Assembly (NCBI RefSeq): GCF_016735695.1
Contig: NZ_JAERQD010000008.1
Location: forward strand, 1 to 64,000
Reading direction: 5' to 3'
Length of the DNA stretch: 64,000 bases
Source: Microvirga zambiensis WSM3693
Lineage (GTDB): Bacteria > Pseudomonadota > Alphaproteobacteria > Rhizobiales > Beijerinckiaceae
Shown: one piece after another, positions 9,226-19,298 of the stretch
Position numbering within the stretch: the stretch's first letter is position 1
Layout of the letters: the number at the start of each line of letters is the position of its first letter
Notes under the pieces: model-generated
Database searches by the model: none
Told to the model about the DNA's origin: nothing
What the model saw: only the letters and a program-made list of their open reading frames with translations
Made by a program: the position numbers and the translations under genes

Positions 9226-11130
9226 ATGGCTGCATTGATTGCCCAGAACCTCGCGCCGATCATGTTCGCGGCGCTCGTGGTCTTCCTCCTCCTCGGCTAC
9301 CCGGTCGCCTTCGCCCTGGCGGCCAACGGCCTTTTGTTCTTCTTCATCGCGGTGGAGCTCGCTCCGCTCGCGCCCGAGACCATCACCCTCTCCTGGCCGT
9401 TCCTGCAGGCCCTGCCCGACCGCATCTTCGGCACCATGTCGAACGAAGTGCTGCTGGCGATTCCATTCTTCACCTTCATGGGATTGGTGCTGGAACGCTC
9501 CGGCATGGCGGAGGACCTGCTCGATACTATCGGCCAGCTCTTCGGTCCGGTGCGCGGCGGCCTTGCCTATGCGGTGATCTTCGTGGGCGCGCTGCTCGCA
9601 GCCACCACGGGCGTCGTGGCGGCCTCGGTGATCTCGATGGGCCTCATCTCCCTTCCGATCATGCTGCGCTACGGCTATGACCGCCGCCTCGCCTCCGGCG
9701 TGATCGCGGCCTCCGGCACGCTCGCTCAGATCATCCCGCCCTCTCTCGTCCTCATCGTCATGGCCGACCAGCTCGGCCGCTCGGTGGGCGACATGTACGA
9801 GGGCGCTTTCCTGCCCGGCCTGATCCTCACCGGCCTTTACGCCGGCTACGTCATGCTGATGTCGATCCTCTTCCCGAAATCGGCCCCCGGCCTTCCGCCG
9901 GAAGCGATCGGCTATCGCGAGCCGGACGGCGCGCGCGGCGTGTGGCAGCTCGGCATCCTGGTCGTGTTCTCCGGCCTCGTCGGCTACTACGTGCTCTCGC
10001 AGACCAACACCAAGGCCGGCGCCGATTTCGTCATCCTGACGATCTGCGTCGCGACCGTGGTGGCGCTCATCTGCGCCCTGATGAACAAGATGCTCGGCGC
10101 CAAGCGCATCGCCATCTCGGCCGTGCTGGTCGCCGCGCTCATCGGTCTCTACGTGGTCTTCCACAACCAGGGCCGGGAAGCTCTCGCGCTCGCCATGGAG
10201 ATGATCCTCGCCGGTGCGATCTACGCCCTGATCGTCGGTCTCGTCGAGCGCTTCACCGGCCTGCGTCTCATGTCCAACATGGCGCAGCAGGTCACCTTCG
10301 TCATGGTGCCCCCGCTCCTGCTCATCTTCCTCGTGCTCGGCACCATCTTCATCGGCCTTGCCACGCCGACCGAAGGCGGCGCCATGGGCGCGCTCGGCTC
10401 GGTGATCCTGGCCGCCATCAAGCGCAAGCTCGACAACAACCCGTCGCGCTTCAACTGGACGCTGGTGCGCCAAGCGACGGAAGCGACCGCGAAGCTCTCG
10501 GCCTTCGTGCTGTTCATCCTGATCGGCGCCCGCGTGTTCTCGCTCACCTTCTACGGCGTGAACGGCCACATCTGGGTCGAGCACCTGCTCACATCGCTTC
10601 CGGGCGGACAGGTCGGCTTCCTGGTCTTCGTGAACGTCCTGGTGTTCTTCCTGGCCTTCTTCCTCGATTACTTCGAGCTCGCCTTCATCATCATCCCGCT
10701 CCTCGGGCCCGCCGCCGACAAGCTCGGCATCGACCTGATCTGGTTCGGCGTGATGCTCGGCGTGAACATGCAGACCTCGTTCATGCACCCGCCCTTCGGC
10801 TTCGCTCTGTTCTTCCTGCGCTCGGTGGCACCCAAGGTGCCTTATATCGACCGCTTGACGGGCAAGAAGATGGAGCCGGTGACCACGGGCCAGATCTACT
10901 GGGGCGCCGTTCCCTTCGTGATCATCCAGCTGATCATGGTGGGTATCGTGATCCTGTTCCCGCAGATCGTGATGCACTACAAGGCGGCGGGTCCTGTGGT
11001 CGACCCGGCCGCGGTGCAGAAGAAGCTCGACGAGCTCCTCGTCCCCGGCCTCGGCGCTCCCGGCAGCGAACCGGGCGGCCTCCCCGGTCTCCCCGGCCTG
11101 AACTTCGACGAACCGCCGAAGATTCAGTAA
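9226..11130 (+). CDS. TRAP transporter large permease subunit (DctM-like), long form
   Basis: A 634-residue membrane protein, about 200 residues longer than a standard DctM. The ends carry the family pattern: PFFTFMGLVLERSGMAEDLL near residue 85, TTGVVAASVISMG near 126, ASGTLAQIIPPSLVLIVMAD near 163, and ATPTEGGAMGALG plus MQTSFMHPPFGFALFFLR in the second half. Extra hydrophobic material lies between about residues 230 and 360, perhaps four added helices. The tail is rich in Gly-Leu-Pro. It forms an operon with the small subunit. Such long DctM forms exist in alphaproteobacteria; the substrate is unknown. Confidence 0.9.
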   Translation: MAALIAQNLAPIMFAALVVFLLLGYPVAFALAANGLLFFFIAVELAPLAPETITLSWPFLQALPDRIFGTMSNEVLLAIPFFTFMGLVLERSGMAEDLLDTIGQLFGPVRGGLAYAVIFVGALLAATTGVVAASVISMGLISLPIMLRYGYDRRLASGVIAASGTLAQIIPPSLVLIVMADQLGRSVGDMYEGAFLPGLILTGLYAGYVMLMSILFPKSAPGLPPEAIGYREPDGARGVWQLGILVVFSGLVGYYVLSQTNTKAGADFVILTICVATVVALICALMNKMLGAKRIAISAVLVAALIGLYVVFHNQGREALALAMEMILAGAIYALIVGLVERFTGLRLMSNMAQQVTFVMVPPLLLIFLVLGTIFIGLATPTEGGAMGALGSVILAAIKRKLDNNPSRFNWTLVRQATEATAKLSAFVLFILIGARVFSLTFYGVNGHIWVEHLLTSLPGGQVGFLVFVNVLVFFLAFFLDYFELAFIIIPLLGPAADKLGIDLIWFGVMLGVNMQTSFMHPPFGFALFFLRSVAPKVPYIDRLTGKKMEPVTTGQIYWGAVPFVIIQLIMVGIVILFPQIVMHYKAAGPVVDPAAVQKKLDELLVPGLGAPGSEPGGLPGLPGLNFDEPPKIQ

Positions 11131-11153
11131 GGGCGGCAGGCGCGAAACACTGC

Positions 11154-11179
11154 AAAGGCGGGCCGCTGAGCCCGCCTTT
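11154..11179 (+). terminator. Rho-independent terminator after the TRAP operon
   Basis: A ten-base perfect stem AAAGGCGGGC with GCCCGCCTTT and a six-base loop, followed by CGTTTG. It starts 24 bases after the stop of the large TRAP subunit and should end that operon before the antiporter gene. Confidence 0.75.
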
Positions 11180-11291
11180 CGTTTGAAAGCCGGACCAGCG
11201 ATTGCGGCGGAGTGATCCTTCCCATAAAACCGCTGCGTCATCAGAAAAAGAACAGCCGGTCGGATCGGCAGCCCGAGGGGGAAACGAAGAC

Positions 11292-12698
11292 ATGCTTCGC
11301 ATCGTGAGCGTCACGCTGGCTGCAGCCCTGACCCTGTTGCCTCAGGCTGCTCTCGCAGCGGAGTTCGACGGGGCCAGCCTCGGCGCCGCCTGGGCCCTGC
11401 CTTTCGCCGGCATCCTGCTGTCCATCGCCCTCTTCCCGCTCCTCGCGCCGCATGCCTGGGAGCATCATCAGGGCAAGATCGCAGCCCTGTGGGGCCTGCT
11501 GGTGCTCGTTCCCATGGCGCTCGCCTTCGGGCCGGCGACCGCGTTTCACGCCCTCGCCCATACGGCGCTGCTCGAATACCTCCCCTTCATCCTGCTGCTG
11601 CTCGCCCTTTTCACCGTGGCCGGCGGCATTCTCGTGCGCGGCAACATCCACGGCGCGCCGGGCACCAACACGATCCTGCTCGCCATCGGCACGGTGCTTG
11701 CGAGCTTCATCGGCACGACGGGCGCCTCCATGGTGATGATCCGCCCCGTGATGCGCGCCAACGACGACCGGCGGCACAATGTGCACGTGATCGTCTTCTT
11801 CATCTTCCTGGTGTCCAACATCGGCGGCTCGCTCACGCCGCTCGGCGATCCGCCGCTGTTCCTCGGCTTCCTGCGCGGGGTGGATTTCTTCTGGACCACC
11901 ACGCATCTTCTGCCCGAGACGCTTTTCGCCAGCGGGCTTCTGCTCGCCCTGTTCTTCATCGCCGATTCAGTGATCTACCGGAAGGAAGGGCACATCCGCC
12001 CGGACCCGACGCCCGACAATCCGGTGCGCGTCACCGGCGGCATCAATTTCGTGCTGATCCTCGTCATCATCGCCGCCATTCTCATGAGCGCCACGATCGA
12101 TCTCGGCCGCGCAAATCTGTTCGGCATCGAGATCGAGCTGGCCAACGCCTTGCGCGACCTCATCATGATCGCGGTGACAATCGTCTCCCTGAAACTGACG
12201 CCGCGGGCGAACCGCGAGGAGAACGGATTCTCCTGGGGCCCGATCAAGGAAGTGGCAAAGCTCTTCGCCGGAATCTTCATCGCCATCATCCCGGTGCTCG
12301 CCATGCTGAAGGCCGGCGCGAACGGGGCCTTTGCGCCGCTCGTCGCCCTCGTGACCAACCCGGACGGCAGCGCCAACAACGCCGCCTATTTCTGGCTCTC
12401 CGGCGGCCTGTCCTCGTTCCTCGACAACGCGCCGACCTATCTCGTCTTCTTCGAGCTCGCCGGCGGCGATGCGCCGCAGCTGATGACGACCGGCGCGCTG
12501 ACGCTGACCGCGATCTCGGCCGGCGCCGTGTTCATGGGCGCGAACTCCTATATCGGCAACGCGCCCAACTTCATGGTCTATGCGATTGCCCGCGAGGGCG
12601 GCGTGAAGATGCCGAGCTTCTTCGGCTATCTGCTCTGGTCGGGCGGCATCCTGATCCCGACCTTCCTGCTGCTGACGCTGCTGTTCTTCCGGGGATGA
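11292..12698 (+). CDS. NhaD/ArsB-superfamily sodium:proton antiporter
   Basis: A 468-residue protein with an N-terminal signal-like segment (cleavage plausible after AALAA near residue 23) and about eleven to twelve membrane helices. Conserved ion-transporter features include FIGTTGASMVMIRP, NIGGSLTPLGDPPLFLG and, near the C-terminus, SFLDNAPTYLVF and MGANSYIGNAPNFMV. These are the two half-membrane hairpin regions of the NhaD/CitM/ArsB superfamily. The start at 11292 fits the signal segment, with GAGGGGG about 12 bases upstream. It is likely monocistronic, bounded by the terminator at 11154 and the repeat at 12715. The transported ion is inferred. Confidence 0.87.
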   Translation: MLRIVSVTLAAALTLLPQAALAAEFDGASLGAAWALPFAGILLSIALFPLLAPHAWEHHQGKIAALWGLLVLVPMALAFGPATAFHALAHTALLEYLPFILLLLALFTVAGGILVRGNIHGAPGTNTILLAIGTVLASFIGTTGASMVMIRPVMRANDDRRHNVHVIVFFIFLVSNIGGSLTPLGDPPLFLGFLRGVDFFWTTTHLLPETLFASGLLLALFFIADSVIYRKEGHIRPDPTPDNPVRVTGGINFVLILVIIAAILMSATIDLGRANLFGIEIELANALRDLIMIAVTIVSLKLTPRANREENGFSWGPIKEVAKLFAGIFIAIIPVLAMLKAGANGAFAPLVALVTNPDGSANNAAYFWLSGGLSSFLDNAPTYLVFFELAGGDAPQLMTTGALTLTAISAGAVFMGANSYIGNAPNFMVYAIAREGGVKMPSFFGYLLWSGGILIPTFLLLTLLFFRG

Positions 12699-12714
12699 TT
12701 GGCGTTTAGAGAAG

Positions 12715-12764
12715 AAGCATCGGATTGATCCCAAAAGTGGATTCCACTTTTGGGTCCGATGCTT
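12715..12764. repeat. Family F palindromic repeat at two convergent gene ends
   Basis: AAGCATCGGATTGATCCCAAAAGTGG pairs with CCACTTTTGGGTCCGATGCTT. It lies between the antiporter gene and the leftward secreted-protein gene, and its last base is the final base of that gene's TAA stop. As a long hairpin it could end transcription from both sides. Confidence 0.8.
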
Positions 12765-13483
12765 TAGCGGCGCCGGTAAACGCCCGTGAACGTGACGTTC
12801 ATGCCGCCGCACATGTTGTTGTCCTTGACGAGCAGATAGGGACCGAGGCGGCGCAGCCTGACCTTGCACTCGTATTCGTCGCCCTTGTCGAAGGCGATGG
12901 TTCCATTTTCGCCCATGGCGAAGGACAGGGTCGCGCCGCGCAAGGGCGCCTCGCCCTCCAGCGAGCCGAGATTGACGGCGCCGCGCTTGACGCGCTCCGG
13001 GTCGAGCGCGCCATAGGTCGCATCGCCCTTGACCTTCAAGCCGTCCTGACCGGCGCCTTTCTCGATGACGATGTCCTGCTCCGGACTGCCGCGCCAGCGC
13101 CCGATCCAGCTCTCGGCGGCAATCGGCTGGTTCGGCACGAGCGTCACCGCCGCTCGCGGGAGAAAGCCTTCCGTCGTCTGCCCCTTGGCACCGACGAAGC
13201 TGGCGCAGACGAATGGGTCGCCGCCGCCGATGAGGACGACCTCGTCGCCGGGAACGAGATAGGCCTTGTCCCGGCAGGCGGCACTGCCGTCCGGACAGCC
13301 CTTCCGGATGGCAGCCGATTTCACGAAATTTGTGCGCGGGCTGAGCGCATTGATCCGCCCGAGCGCGACCGCATCATCCGCGTCAAAGTTCTCGGCACCG
13401 AAATAGAAGGAGCATTCCGCGCCTTGCGCCAGGGCCGGACCGGCCCCCATGACGCCGAGAAGGACGAAGGCTGCAGCTCTCAT
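12764..13483 (-). CDS. Secreted protein of unknown function, SH3-like N-terminal part
   Basis: A 239-residue protein with a clear signal peptide (MRAAAFVLLGVMGAGPALAQG, cleavage near residue 20). The mature part has about seven cysteines (for example AECSF, RKGCPDG, AACRD, FVCAS, YECKV, NMCGG), so disulfides are likely in the periplasm. The segment up to about residue 125 has the short-strand pattern of a bacterial SH3-like domain; a second half begins SWIGRWRG. I do not recognise a named family. Start 13483 is set by the signal peptide, with GACGGAAG directly upstream. It lies 25 bases downstream of the ArsC-like gene and may be co-transcribed. Confidence 0.8.
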   Translation of the reverse strand: MRAAAFVLLGVMGAGPALAQGAECSFYFGAENFDADDAVALGRINALSPRTNFVKSAAIRKGCPDGSAACRDKAYLVPGDEVVLIGGGDPFVCASFVGAKGQTTEGFLPRAAVTLVPNQPIAAESWIGRWRGSPEQDIVIEKGAGQDGLKVKGDATYGALDPERVKRGAVNLGSLEGEAPLRGATLSFAMGENGTIAFDKGDEYECKVRLRRLGPYLLVKDNNMCGGMNVTFTGVYRRR

Positions 13484-13508
13484 CTTCCGTCCCCTGTCCG
13501 AGATGCCG

Positions 13509-13859
13509 CTAACGCATCGCCTCCGCATAATCCTCCGGCTTGAAGCCGACGAGCAGGCTTCCGTCGAGATCGAGCACCGGGCGCTTGATCATCGAGGGCT
13601 GGTCGAGCATCAGCGCGAGCGCCTTATGCTCGTCGAGACCGGCCTTGTCGGCGTCCGGCAGCTTGCGGAAGGTCGTGCCTGCGCGATTGAGCAACGTCTC
13701 CCAGCCGACCGCACGGGTCCAGGCCTCCAACCGCGGACGATCGATGCCTTCCACCTTGTAGTCGTGAAAGGCGTAAGGCACGCCCTCGGCGTCGAGCCAG
13801 GCGCGCGCCTTCTTCATCGTGTCGCAGTTCTTGATGCCGTAGAGCGTCGCCGCCATCAT
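13509..13859 (-). CDS. ArsC/Spx-family small reductase (YffB-like)
   Basis: A 116-residue thioredoxin-fold protein with one catalytic-type cysteine in LYGIKNCDTMKKA (residue 12) and the later family motif MIKRPVLD. YffB-type members bind glutathione and are annotated as ArsC-family reductases, but true arsenate reduction is not shown. It starts on the base next to the guaA stop codon, so it is translated from the guaA message. No arsenic resistance genes are nearby, which argues for a general thiol role. Confidence 0.9.
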   Translation of the reverse strand: MMAATLYGIKNCDTMKKARAWLDAEGVPYAFHDYKVEGIDRPRLEAWTRAVGWETLLNRAGTTFRKLPDADKAGLDEHKALALMLDQPSMIKRPVLDLDGSLLVGFKPEDYAEAMR

Positions 13860-15416
13860 CTATTCCCACTCGATCGTGCCGGGCGGCTTCGACGTAATGT
13901 CGTAGGTGACGCGGTTGATGCCCTTGACCTCGTTGATGATGCGAGTGGCGACCCGGCCGAGGAAACCCATGTCGAAGGGGTAGAAATCCGCCGTCATGCC
14001 GTCGATGGAGGTCACCGCACGCAGCGCGCAGACATGGTCGTAGGTGCGTGCATCGCCCATGACGCCGACGGTCTTCACCGGCAGCAGCACGGCGAAGGCC
14101 TGCCAGATCTCGTCGTAGAGGCCGGCATTGCGGATCTCTTCGAGATAGATCGCATCGGCCTTGCGCAGGATCTCCAGCTTCTCGCGGGTGATCTCGCCCG
14201 GAACGCGGATGGCGAGGCCGGGGCCGGGGAACGGGTGGCGGCCGACGAAAGCGTCGGGCAGGCCGAGCTCGCGGCCGAGCACGCGCACCTCGTCCTTGAA
14301 CAACTCGCGCAGGGGCTCGACGAGCTTCATCTTCATGCGCTCGGGGAGACCGCCCACATTGTGGTGGCTCTTGATGGTGACGGAGGGACCGCCGGTGAAG
14401 GAGACGCTCTCGATCACGTCCGGGTAGAGCGTGCCCTGCGCCAGGAAATCCGCGCCGCCGATCTTCTTCGCCTCCTCGTCGAACACGTCGATGAAGAGCT
14501 TGCCGATGGTCTTGCGCTTGACCTCCGGATCCGACACGCCCTCGAGCGCGCCGATGAACAGGTCCTGCGCCTGCACGTGGACGAGCGGGATGTTGTAGTG
14601 GTCGCGGAACAGCGTCACCACCTGCTCGGCTTCGGCTGCGCGCAGCAGGCCGTGATCGACGAAGACGCAGGTGAGCTGGTCGCCGATGGCCTCGTGGATC
14701 AGAACGGCCGCCACGGCGGAATCGACGCCGCCGGAGAGGCCGCAGATCACCCGGCCTTTGCCGACCTGGGCGCGGATGCGTTCGATCGCCTCCTCGCGGA
14801 AGGCCTTCATGGTCCAATCGCCCTTGCAGCCGGCGATGTCGCGGACGAAGTTGCGAATGAGCTGCGCGCCTTGGGGCGTATGCACCACCTCCGGGTGGAA
14901 CTGCACGCCGTAGAACCTGTGCTCCTCATCGGCCACGACCGCGAAGGGTGCGTTCTCGGAGGCCGCCAGGACCTCGAAGCCCTCCGGCAGCTTGGTGACA
15001 CGGTCGCCATGGCTCATCCAGACCGGATACTTCTTGCCCACCTGCCACACGCCCTGGAAGAGCGGGCTCTCGGTGAGGATCTCGATCTCGGCGCGGCCGA
15101 ATTCGGAGTGATGCCCACCCTCGACCTCGCCGCCGAGCTGCGCCGCCATGGTTTGCTGGCCGTAGCAGATGCCGAAGATCGGCAGGTCGGTCTCGAACAG
15201 CTCCTGCGGCGCGCGGGGCGAGGTGTCGACGGTGACCGATTCCGGCCCGCCCGACAGGATCACGCCCTTCGGCTTCATGGTCCGGATCGCCTCGGCAGCC
15301 TTCTGGAACGGCACCACTTCGGAATAGACGCCGTCCTCGCGCACGCGCCGTGCGATGAGCTGGGTCACCTGGGAGCCGAAATCGACGATGAGGATTTTGT
15401 CGTGGGTCTGGGTCAT
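13860..15416 (-). CDS. guaA: GMP synthase (glutamine-hydrolysing)
   Basis: A 518-residue enzyme converting XMP, glutamine and ATP to GMP. The N-terminal glutamine amidotransferase has the nucleophile Cys84 in FGICYGQQ and the His/Glu pair in [12 protein letters not shown]. The ATP pyrophosphatase domain has the P-loop [10 protein letters not shown] near residue 225, and the C-terminal dimerisation domain ends in the conserved KPPGTIEWE. The length is standard. It lies 53 bases after the RsmB-type gene and directly before the ArsC-like gene on the same strand. The guaB gene is 3.6 kb away in the same orientation. Confidence 0.98.
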   Translation of the reverse strand: MTQTHDKILIVDFGSQVTQLIARRVREDGVYSEVVPFQKAAEAIRTMKPKGVILSGGPESVTVDTSPRAPQELFETDLPIFGICYGQQTMAAQLGGEVEGGHHSEFGRAEIEILTESPLFQGVWQVGKKYPVWMSHGDRVTKLPEGFEVLAASENAPFAVVADEEHRFYGVQFHPEVVHTPQGAQLIRNFVRDIAGCKGDWTMKAFREEAIERIRAQVGKGRVICGLSGGVDSAVAAVLIHEAIGDQLTCVFVDHGLLRAAEAEQVVTLFRDHYNIPLVHVQAQDLFIGALEGVSDPEVKRKTIGKLFIDVFDEEAKKIGGADFLAQGTLYPDVIESVSFTGGPSVTIKSHHNVGGLPERMKMKLVEPLRELFKDEVRVLGRELGLPDAFVGRHPFPGPGLAIRVPGEITREKLEILRKADAIYLEEIRNAGLYDEIWQAFAVLLPVKTVGVMGDARTYDHVCALRAVTSIDGMTADFYPFDMGFLGRVATRIINEVKGINRVTYDITSKPPGTIEWE

Positions 15417-15469
15417 GGCGGGTTCTTACGGCTTTCCGGGTCGGGACAACAATCGAAATATGAGGCTTT

Positions 15470-16768
15470 TCATGGGTTTCGCACCAGGATCGCGGCATAG
15501 AAGCCGTCGGTGCCGGTCTTGTGCGGGGTCAGCTGGAGGCCATAGGCCGTCCGGCGCACGGCATCCTTGAGAAAGCCGAGCCCGTTCGTTCCCATCATCT
15601 CCTCCTGGGAGACCGGCTTGAAGCCCTTCTGGCGCTCGAGGAAGGCGGAGAGCGCGTCGTCATTCTCCTCAGGCAGGATCGAGCAGGTGATGTAGACGAT
15701 CCGGCCGCCGGGCTTCACCAGCTGCGCCGCCCGGTCGAGAACCGTGGCCTGCTCGTTGCGCCGAACCTCCAGGCTGCCGGGGCGGAGACGCCATTTCGCA
15801 TCCGGGTTGCGCCGCCAAGTGCCGATTCCGGTGCAGGGCGCATCGACGAGGACGCAGTCCATCCGCCCGTCGAGATCCGTGACTGCATCGGCCCTCGCCC
15901 GCGGGGTGCGGACTTGGACGTTGCGCACGCCGGCGCGGGTCAGGCGGTCGTGGATCGGAGCGAGACGGCGGGCATCGTTGTCGGTGGCGTAGATCTGGCC
16001 GTGGTTCTCCATCATGGCAGCCAACGCCAGGGTCTTGCCGCCGCCGCCGGCGCAGAGATCGACCACCTGCTCGCCGGGCTTGGCGCCGGAGAGGAGTGCC
16101 ACGAGCTGCGAGCCCTCGTCCTGGATCTCGATCCAGCCCTTCAGGAACTCGGGCTCCGACTGCACGGCAGGGCCGCGCCCGTCCTCGCTCGGGGCGATGC
16201 GCAGGCCGAACGGCGAGAGCGGCGTCTCGATGGCGTTAAGATGCGGCAGGGCATCATGCGCCTCCTCGCGGGATGACACCTTCAGGGTGTTCACCCGGAG
16301 ATCGAGCGGCGCGCGGGTGGCGAGCGCCTGCATCTCGGGAACGAGATCATCGCCGAAAAGACGCGCGAGCGACGGCTCGATCCAGTCGGGGAAATCGCCG
16401 GCGATGGGCGCCGGCGCGCCGCTGAGGTCGGCCTTGTCCAGCCTCCCGCGCTCGTCAGCCGACAGCGGTTCCGGCGCGAAGCGCTCGCCGGAGCAGAGCG
16501 CCGCAACCGCCTCGGGCGTCAGGCCGCGCTGCAGGCGGAGCATGCCGAGCACGAGGGCGCGAGGCGTCGCCTCCCCCATAATCCAGGCGGCGGAAGCCTT
16601 CCGGCGCAGGGCGTCATAGACGAGGCTCGCGATGGCGGCCCGGTCCTTGGAGCCGGCGAAGCGATGGGACAGGCCCCAATCCTTGAGGGCGTCGGTCGCC
16701 GGGCGGCGGCGGGCATCGATATCCGAAAGGACCTCGATGGCGGCGGAGATGCGGGCTGCAGGTGTCAT
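15470..16768 (-). CDS. RsmB/NOP-family rRNA cytosine-C5 methyltransferase
   Basis: A 432-residue protein. The N-terminal 130 residues form an RsmB/NusB-like helical RNA-binding domain. The Rossmann methyltransferase has the SAM loop DLCAGGGGKTLALAA, the motif IV cysteine in DAPCTGIGTWRRNPDAKW and the catalytic motif VI cysteine in VYITCSILPEEND. This pairing defines m5C RNA methyltransferases. Start 16768 is the first ATG that gives the family's N-terminus; upstream codons in frame are not conserved-looking. It probably forms an operon with guaA. The exact target base is not readable from the sequence. Confidence 0.9.
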   Translation of the reverse strand: MTPAARISAAIEVLSDIDARRRPATDALKDWGLSHRFAGSKDRAAIASLVYDALRRKASAAWIMGEATPRALVLGMLRLQRGLTPEAVAALCSGERFAPEPLSADERGRLDKADLSGAPAPIAGDFPDWIEPSLARLFGDDLVPEMQALATRAPLDLRVNTLKVSSREEAHDALPHLNAIETPLSPFGLRIAPSEDGRGPAVQSEPEFLKGWIEIQDEGSQLVALLSGAKPGEQVVDLCAGGGGKTLALAAMMENHGQIYATDNDARRLAPIHDRLTRAGVRNVQVRTPRARADAVTDLDGRMDCVLVDAPCTGIGTWRRNPDAKWRLRPGSLEVRRNEQATVLDRAAQLVKPGGRIVYITCSILPEENDDALSAFLERQKGFKPVSQEEMMGTNGLGFLKDAVRRTAYGLQLTPHKTGTDGFYAAILVRNP

Positions 16769-16887
16769 CGAAAAAGCACACTCAAGCTTGGCCGTAGAAA
16801 CGACATAATGTTTCCTGTTTTCCGTCCCGTTCGAAAGTGGATGTTGGAACCGTGCACATCGCACGATTCTCTTTGGAGCCACTTTCC

Positions 16888-17037
16888 ATGTTGACTCGAC
16901 TGACCCGCGGCCTTGTTGCCGTCGGCCTGACCCTGACCATCGCCGCCTGCGCCACCGCTCCGGCTGCGGATATCGCCCCGCCCCCGATGAAGCAGACCGA
17001 CGCCAAGACGCAGCTCGAAAGCGGCAAGAAGTTCTGA
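16888..17037 (+). CDS. Small lipoprotein
   Basis: A 49-residue lipoprotein with a basic start (MLTRLTRG), a hydrophobic core and a lipobox ending LTIAAC (Cys about residue 20), followed by a short Ala/Pro-rich tail ending SGKKF. GGAG lies nine bases before the ATG at 16888. After processing only about 30 residues remain, anchored to a membrane by lipid. It is divergent from the RsmB-type gene. The function is unknown; short lipoproteins of this kind are common in Hyphomicrobiales. Confidence 0.7.
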   Translation: MLTRLTRGLVAVGLTLTIAACATAPAADIAPPPMKQTDAKTQLESGKKF

Positions 17038-17083
17038 GCGTCTAGCGACCTCGTATCGCGTGTCCGACCCGGACACTCACTCC

Positions 17084-17174
17084 ACGTCATCACCGGCCCT
17101 GTGCCGGTGATCCCGATCCGAGAGGCGCCGAGCCTCACCTTGCCGGGATGGCCGGGCTTGTCCCGGCCATGACG
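17084..17174. repeat. Family A palindromic repeat
   Basis: Second copy of the element at 5321-5426: ACGTCATCACCGGCC at the left, GTCCCGGCCATGACG at the right, with the inner CACCGGCCCTGTGCCGGTG hairpin conserved. It sits between the convergent lipoprotein and MAPEG genes. The middle part differs strongly between the copies while the hairpin arms are kept. Confidence 0.75.
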
Positions 17175-17189
17175 CTTAACGTTCGTCCA

Positions 17190-17621
17190 TCAAACTCCCG
17201 TCTCCGCCGCCAGCACCCTGAGGCCGAAGATGATCCACATGATGGCGAGGATCAGCACCCCGACCACGAAGGCCGTGAAGCGCAGGGACACCTTGTTCGA
17301 GGTGACATGGATCGCCGCATGGACCAGCCGGCTCGTCACGAACATCCACGACATCACCACGAAGAGCATGTCGGCCTTGCGGGTGAACAGCGCCAGCACC
17401 ACCAGCACGTAGAACAGCACCGGGATCTCGAACTGGTTGTGGTACGCGTTCGAGATCTGCAGGATGCGGGTCGGCCAGTTGCGCTCGCCCAAGGCGATAT
17501 CCCTGACCTTCACCTCCCCGGCCCGAAGCGTGCCGAGCCGCGCGCTGCCCATCCAGAGCAGCAGGACGACGGTCAGCGCGACCTGGACATAGACCGGGAG
17601 GAGAACTGAGGTGATGCTCAT
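17190..17621 (-). CDS. MAPEG-family membrane protein
   Basis: A 143-residue protein with four membrane helices. The conserved MAPEG run is visible around residues 45-70: RNWPTRILQISNAYHNQFEIPVLF, where the Asn-Gln-Glu pattern is typical of the eicosanoid/glutathione transferase family. Helix 4 ends near the C-terminus. Bacterial members may bind glutathione but their reactions are mostly unknown. It follows guaB by 21 bases on the same strand and is probably its downstream partner in one transcript. Confidence 0.88.
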   Translation of the reverse strand: MSITSVLLPVYVQVALTVVLLLWMGSARLGTLRAGEVKVRDIALGERNWPTRILQISNAYHNQFEIPVLFYVLVVLALFTRKADMLFVVMSWMFVTSRLVHAAIHVTSNKVSLRFTAFVVGVLILAIMWIIFGLRVLAAETGV

Positions 17622-17642
17622 GAACGCGTACTCGACTGAAGC

Positions 17643-19145
<1,503 letters not shown>

Positions 19146-19298
19146 CTAAAAGGGTGTGCGAGTGAGGAAATATCGCTTTGGCGAGTTGGCACGGGTCCGT
19201 AGCACGGGCGCACCGTTTCGCAAAGGGCCGAGCGGCGCGCTCGCAGAAGACCAGCCTTGCGCCTTTTTGCCCTTTGCAAGGAGGTTGCATCGGGTTAA

